A DNA stretch of 5,316 bases from Deltaproteobacteria bacterium (lineage in GTDB: Bacteria; Desulfobacterota; JAENJC01): assembly GCA_016208525.1 (NCBI GenBank), contig JACQYJ010000207.1:1-5316 (forward strand), written 5' to 3'. Positions 4,677 through 5,316 of the stretch are shown one piece after another (the first letter of the stretch is position 1; each line of letters starts with the position of its first letter). A model generated the notes under the pieces. The model saw only the letters and a program-made list of their open reading frames with translations. It was not told the DNA's origin and ran no database searches. Made by a program: the position numbers and the translations under genes.

Positions 4677-5169
4677 ATGATAAAAATCGAAGGTATTTCA
4701 AAAGAGTTTAAAGAAGGTCTACGCGCCAAAAAGGTAATGGCGGTGGAAGACCTTAGTTTAGATGTCCACAAGGGGGAGGTATTTGGCTTCCTTGGCCCCA
4801 ACGGCGCAGGGAAGAGCACAACTATCAAACTGCTCCTCAATCTGATCCGCCCGACATCCGGCAGGATTTTAATAAATGGGATGAATGTCTCAGATAAAGA
4901 GGTGCGCCGCCTGATAGATGAGCGGTCTTGATCCCATGGGGCGGAGGAAGGTCTTTGAGCTTATTCTGAGACTTAAAGAAGAGGGGAAGACGATATTTTT
5001 CAGTTCCCACATCCTGCATGATATAGAGAGGCTTTGCGACAGGGCAGCAATCCTGATAAACGGCAGCCTGAAGCGGTTAATAAGCGTAAAGACCGAACTC
5101 CCCGCAGGGAAGACCCTGGAAGATGTTTTTTTTGAGGAGGTTGGAAAGGCTGGGGGTTTGAGAGAATGA
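4677..5169 (+). pseudogene. ABC-2-type transporter ATP-binding subunit, broken by internal deletions
   Basis: The first half (4677-4931, 84 codons) starts like a normal ABC-2 exporter ATPase: an IKIEGISKEF opening, the GEVFGFLGPNGAGKST Walker A segment (4794-4820 for the loop itself), then IRPTSGRILINGMNV. It breaks after VRRLI (4911-4916), where IGYLPE-like Q-loop sequence is expected, and stops at 4929-4931. The second half continues in another frame from about 4918 with the D-loop SGLDP, the H-loop SSH (His codon 5008-5010), CDRAAILINGSL, and a LEDVFFEEV end. About 100 residues holding the Q-loop, LSGGQ-type signature and Walker B are absent. The jump from INGSLKR to LISVKTELPAGKTLEDVF (near 5068-5079) also lacks the usual 60-70 residue linker, suggesting a second, in-frame deletion. 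Without signature and Walker B it cannot be an active ATPase. An assembly error is the main alternative. It overlaps the permease gene as ATGA. Confidence 0.85.
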
Positions 5170-5316
5170 ACGGAGTATGGAGTCTTGCGTACATAACTTT
5201 TAAGGAAGGGATAAAAAACAGGGCGATATTCGGCATTTTCATCATGGTCGTGCTGATGCTTGCAGCTGTGGTGACCTTAACCAATCTCTTAATGAGGGAC
5301 ATAGTGAAGGCGGCGG
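5166..5316 (+). CDS. ABC-2-type transporter permease subunit, N-terminal part, cut by the window edge
   Basis: Fifty codons are visible from the ATG at 5166. The start, MNGVWSLAYITFKEGIKNRAIFG, is the usual opening of ABC-2 membrane subunits (W-x-L-A-x-x-T-F-x-E-x-I-x-x-R). A hydrophobic helix follows at about residues 21-40 (IFGIFIMVVLMLAAVVTLTN), then LMRDIVKAA at the edge. Its partner would be the ATPase encoded just upstream, with which it shares an ATGA overlap, so the two were built for coupled translation. With that ATPase broken, this gene may be non-functional too or may depend on another ATPase. The substrate cannot be told. The rest lies outside the window. Confidence 0.8.
   Translation, partial: MNGVWSLAYITFKEGIKNRAIFGIFIMVVLMLAAVVTLTNLLMRDIVKAA

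Noticed and set aside
3796..4686. Target-site duplication flanking the cassette
   Set aside because: The bases just outside the arms (AATGTGGG on the left, ATGATAAA on the right) share at most ATG, which is not convincing.
4677..5169. A natural two-piece (split) ABC ATPase
   Set aside because: The halves together lack the Q-loop, signature and Walker B, so no active nucleotide-binding domain could form; deletion is the simpler reading.

Overview
The window looks like chromosomal DNA of a Gram-negative-type bacterium. Arg codons are strongly biased to AGG, Ile codons often use ATA, and short intergenic palindromes are frequent. Together with a UbiB/UbiE/SCP2 quinone gene set this fits Nitrospirota or a deltaproteobacterial-type lineage (Desulfobacterota and relatives). 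The placement is an impression from style and gene content, not a proof.

Layout. Positions 1-160 are a tract of G/C-run palindromes with three copies of a 19-bp unit. Next comes a small phasin-like protein (369-737) with a strong ribosome binding site. A palindromic repeat (737-793) lies just ahead of a quinone-biosynthesis gene row on the + strand: a UbiB-family atypical kinase (809-2473), a UbiE/MenG C-methyltransferase starting at TTG (2483-3232), and a short SCP2-domain protein resembling UbiT (3335-3733). ubiB and ubiE are 9 bp apart and surely co-transcribed. A 60-bp hairpin repeat with GGGGACTGTCCC-type ends separates ubiE from the SCP2 gene.

The right third differs. A segment of about 871 bp (3806-4676) is bounded by inverted 52-bp arms identical at 51 of 52 positions, with the similarity extending imperfectly inward to about 85 bp. 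It carries one small gene (4038-4442) for a secreted-then-anchored coiled-coil membrane protein, plus two degenerate internal copies of the repeat core. The right arm ends on the base before the start codon of an ABC-2-type transporter ATPase (4677-5169). That ATPase is broken: Walker A and the D-loop/H-loop remain, but the Q-loop, signature motif and Walker B are missing, the frame is shifted, and a second in-frame deletion is likely. The first 50 codons of its membrane partner (5166 to the edge) follow with an ATGA overlap.

How they fit together. UbiB, UbiE and the SCP2 protein plausibly cooperate in making a membrane quinone: UbiE methylates the ring, the SCP2 protein may bind the lipid intermediate, and UbiB may extract or mobilise it. 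The phasin-like protein may be a lipid-body or membrane-associated helper, but no PHA synthase is visible. The inverted-repeat cassette and the broken ABC gene mark a locally remodelled region and are the most unusual part of the window.
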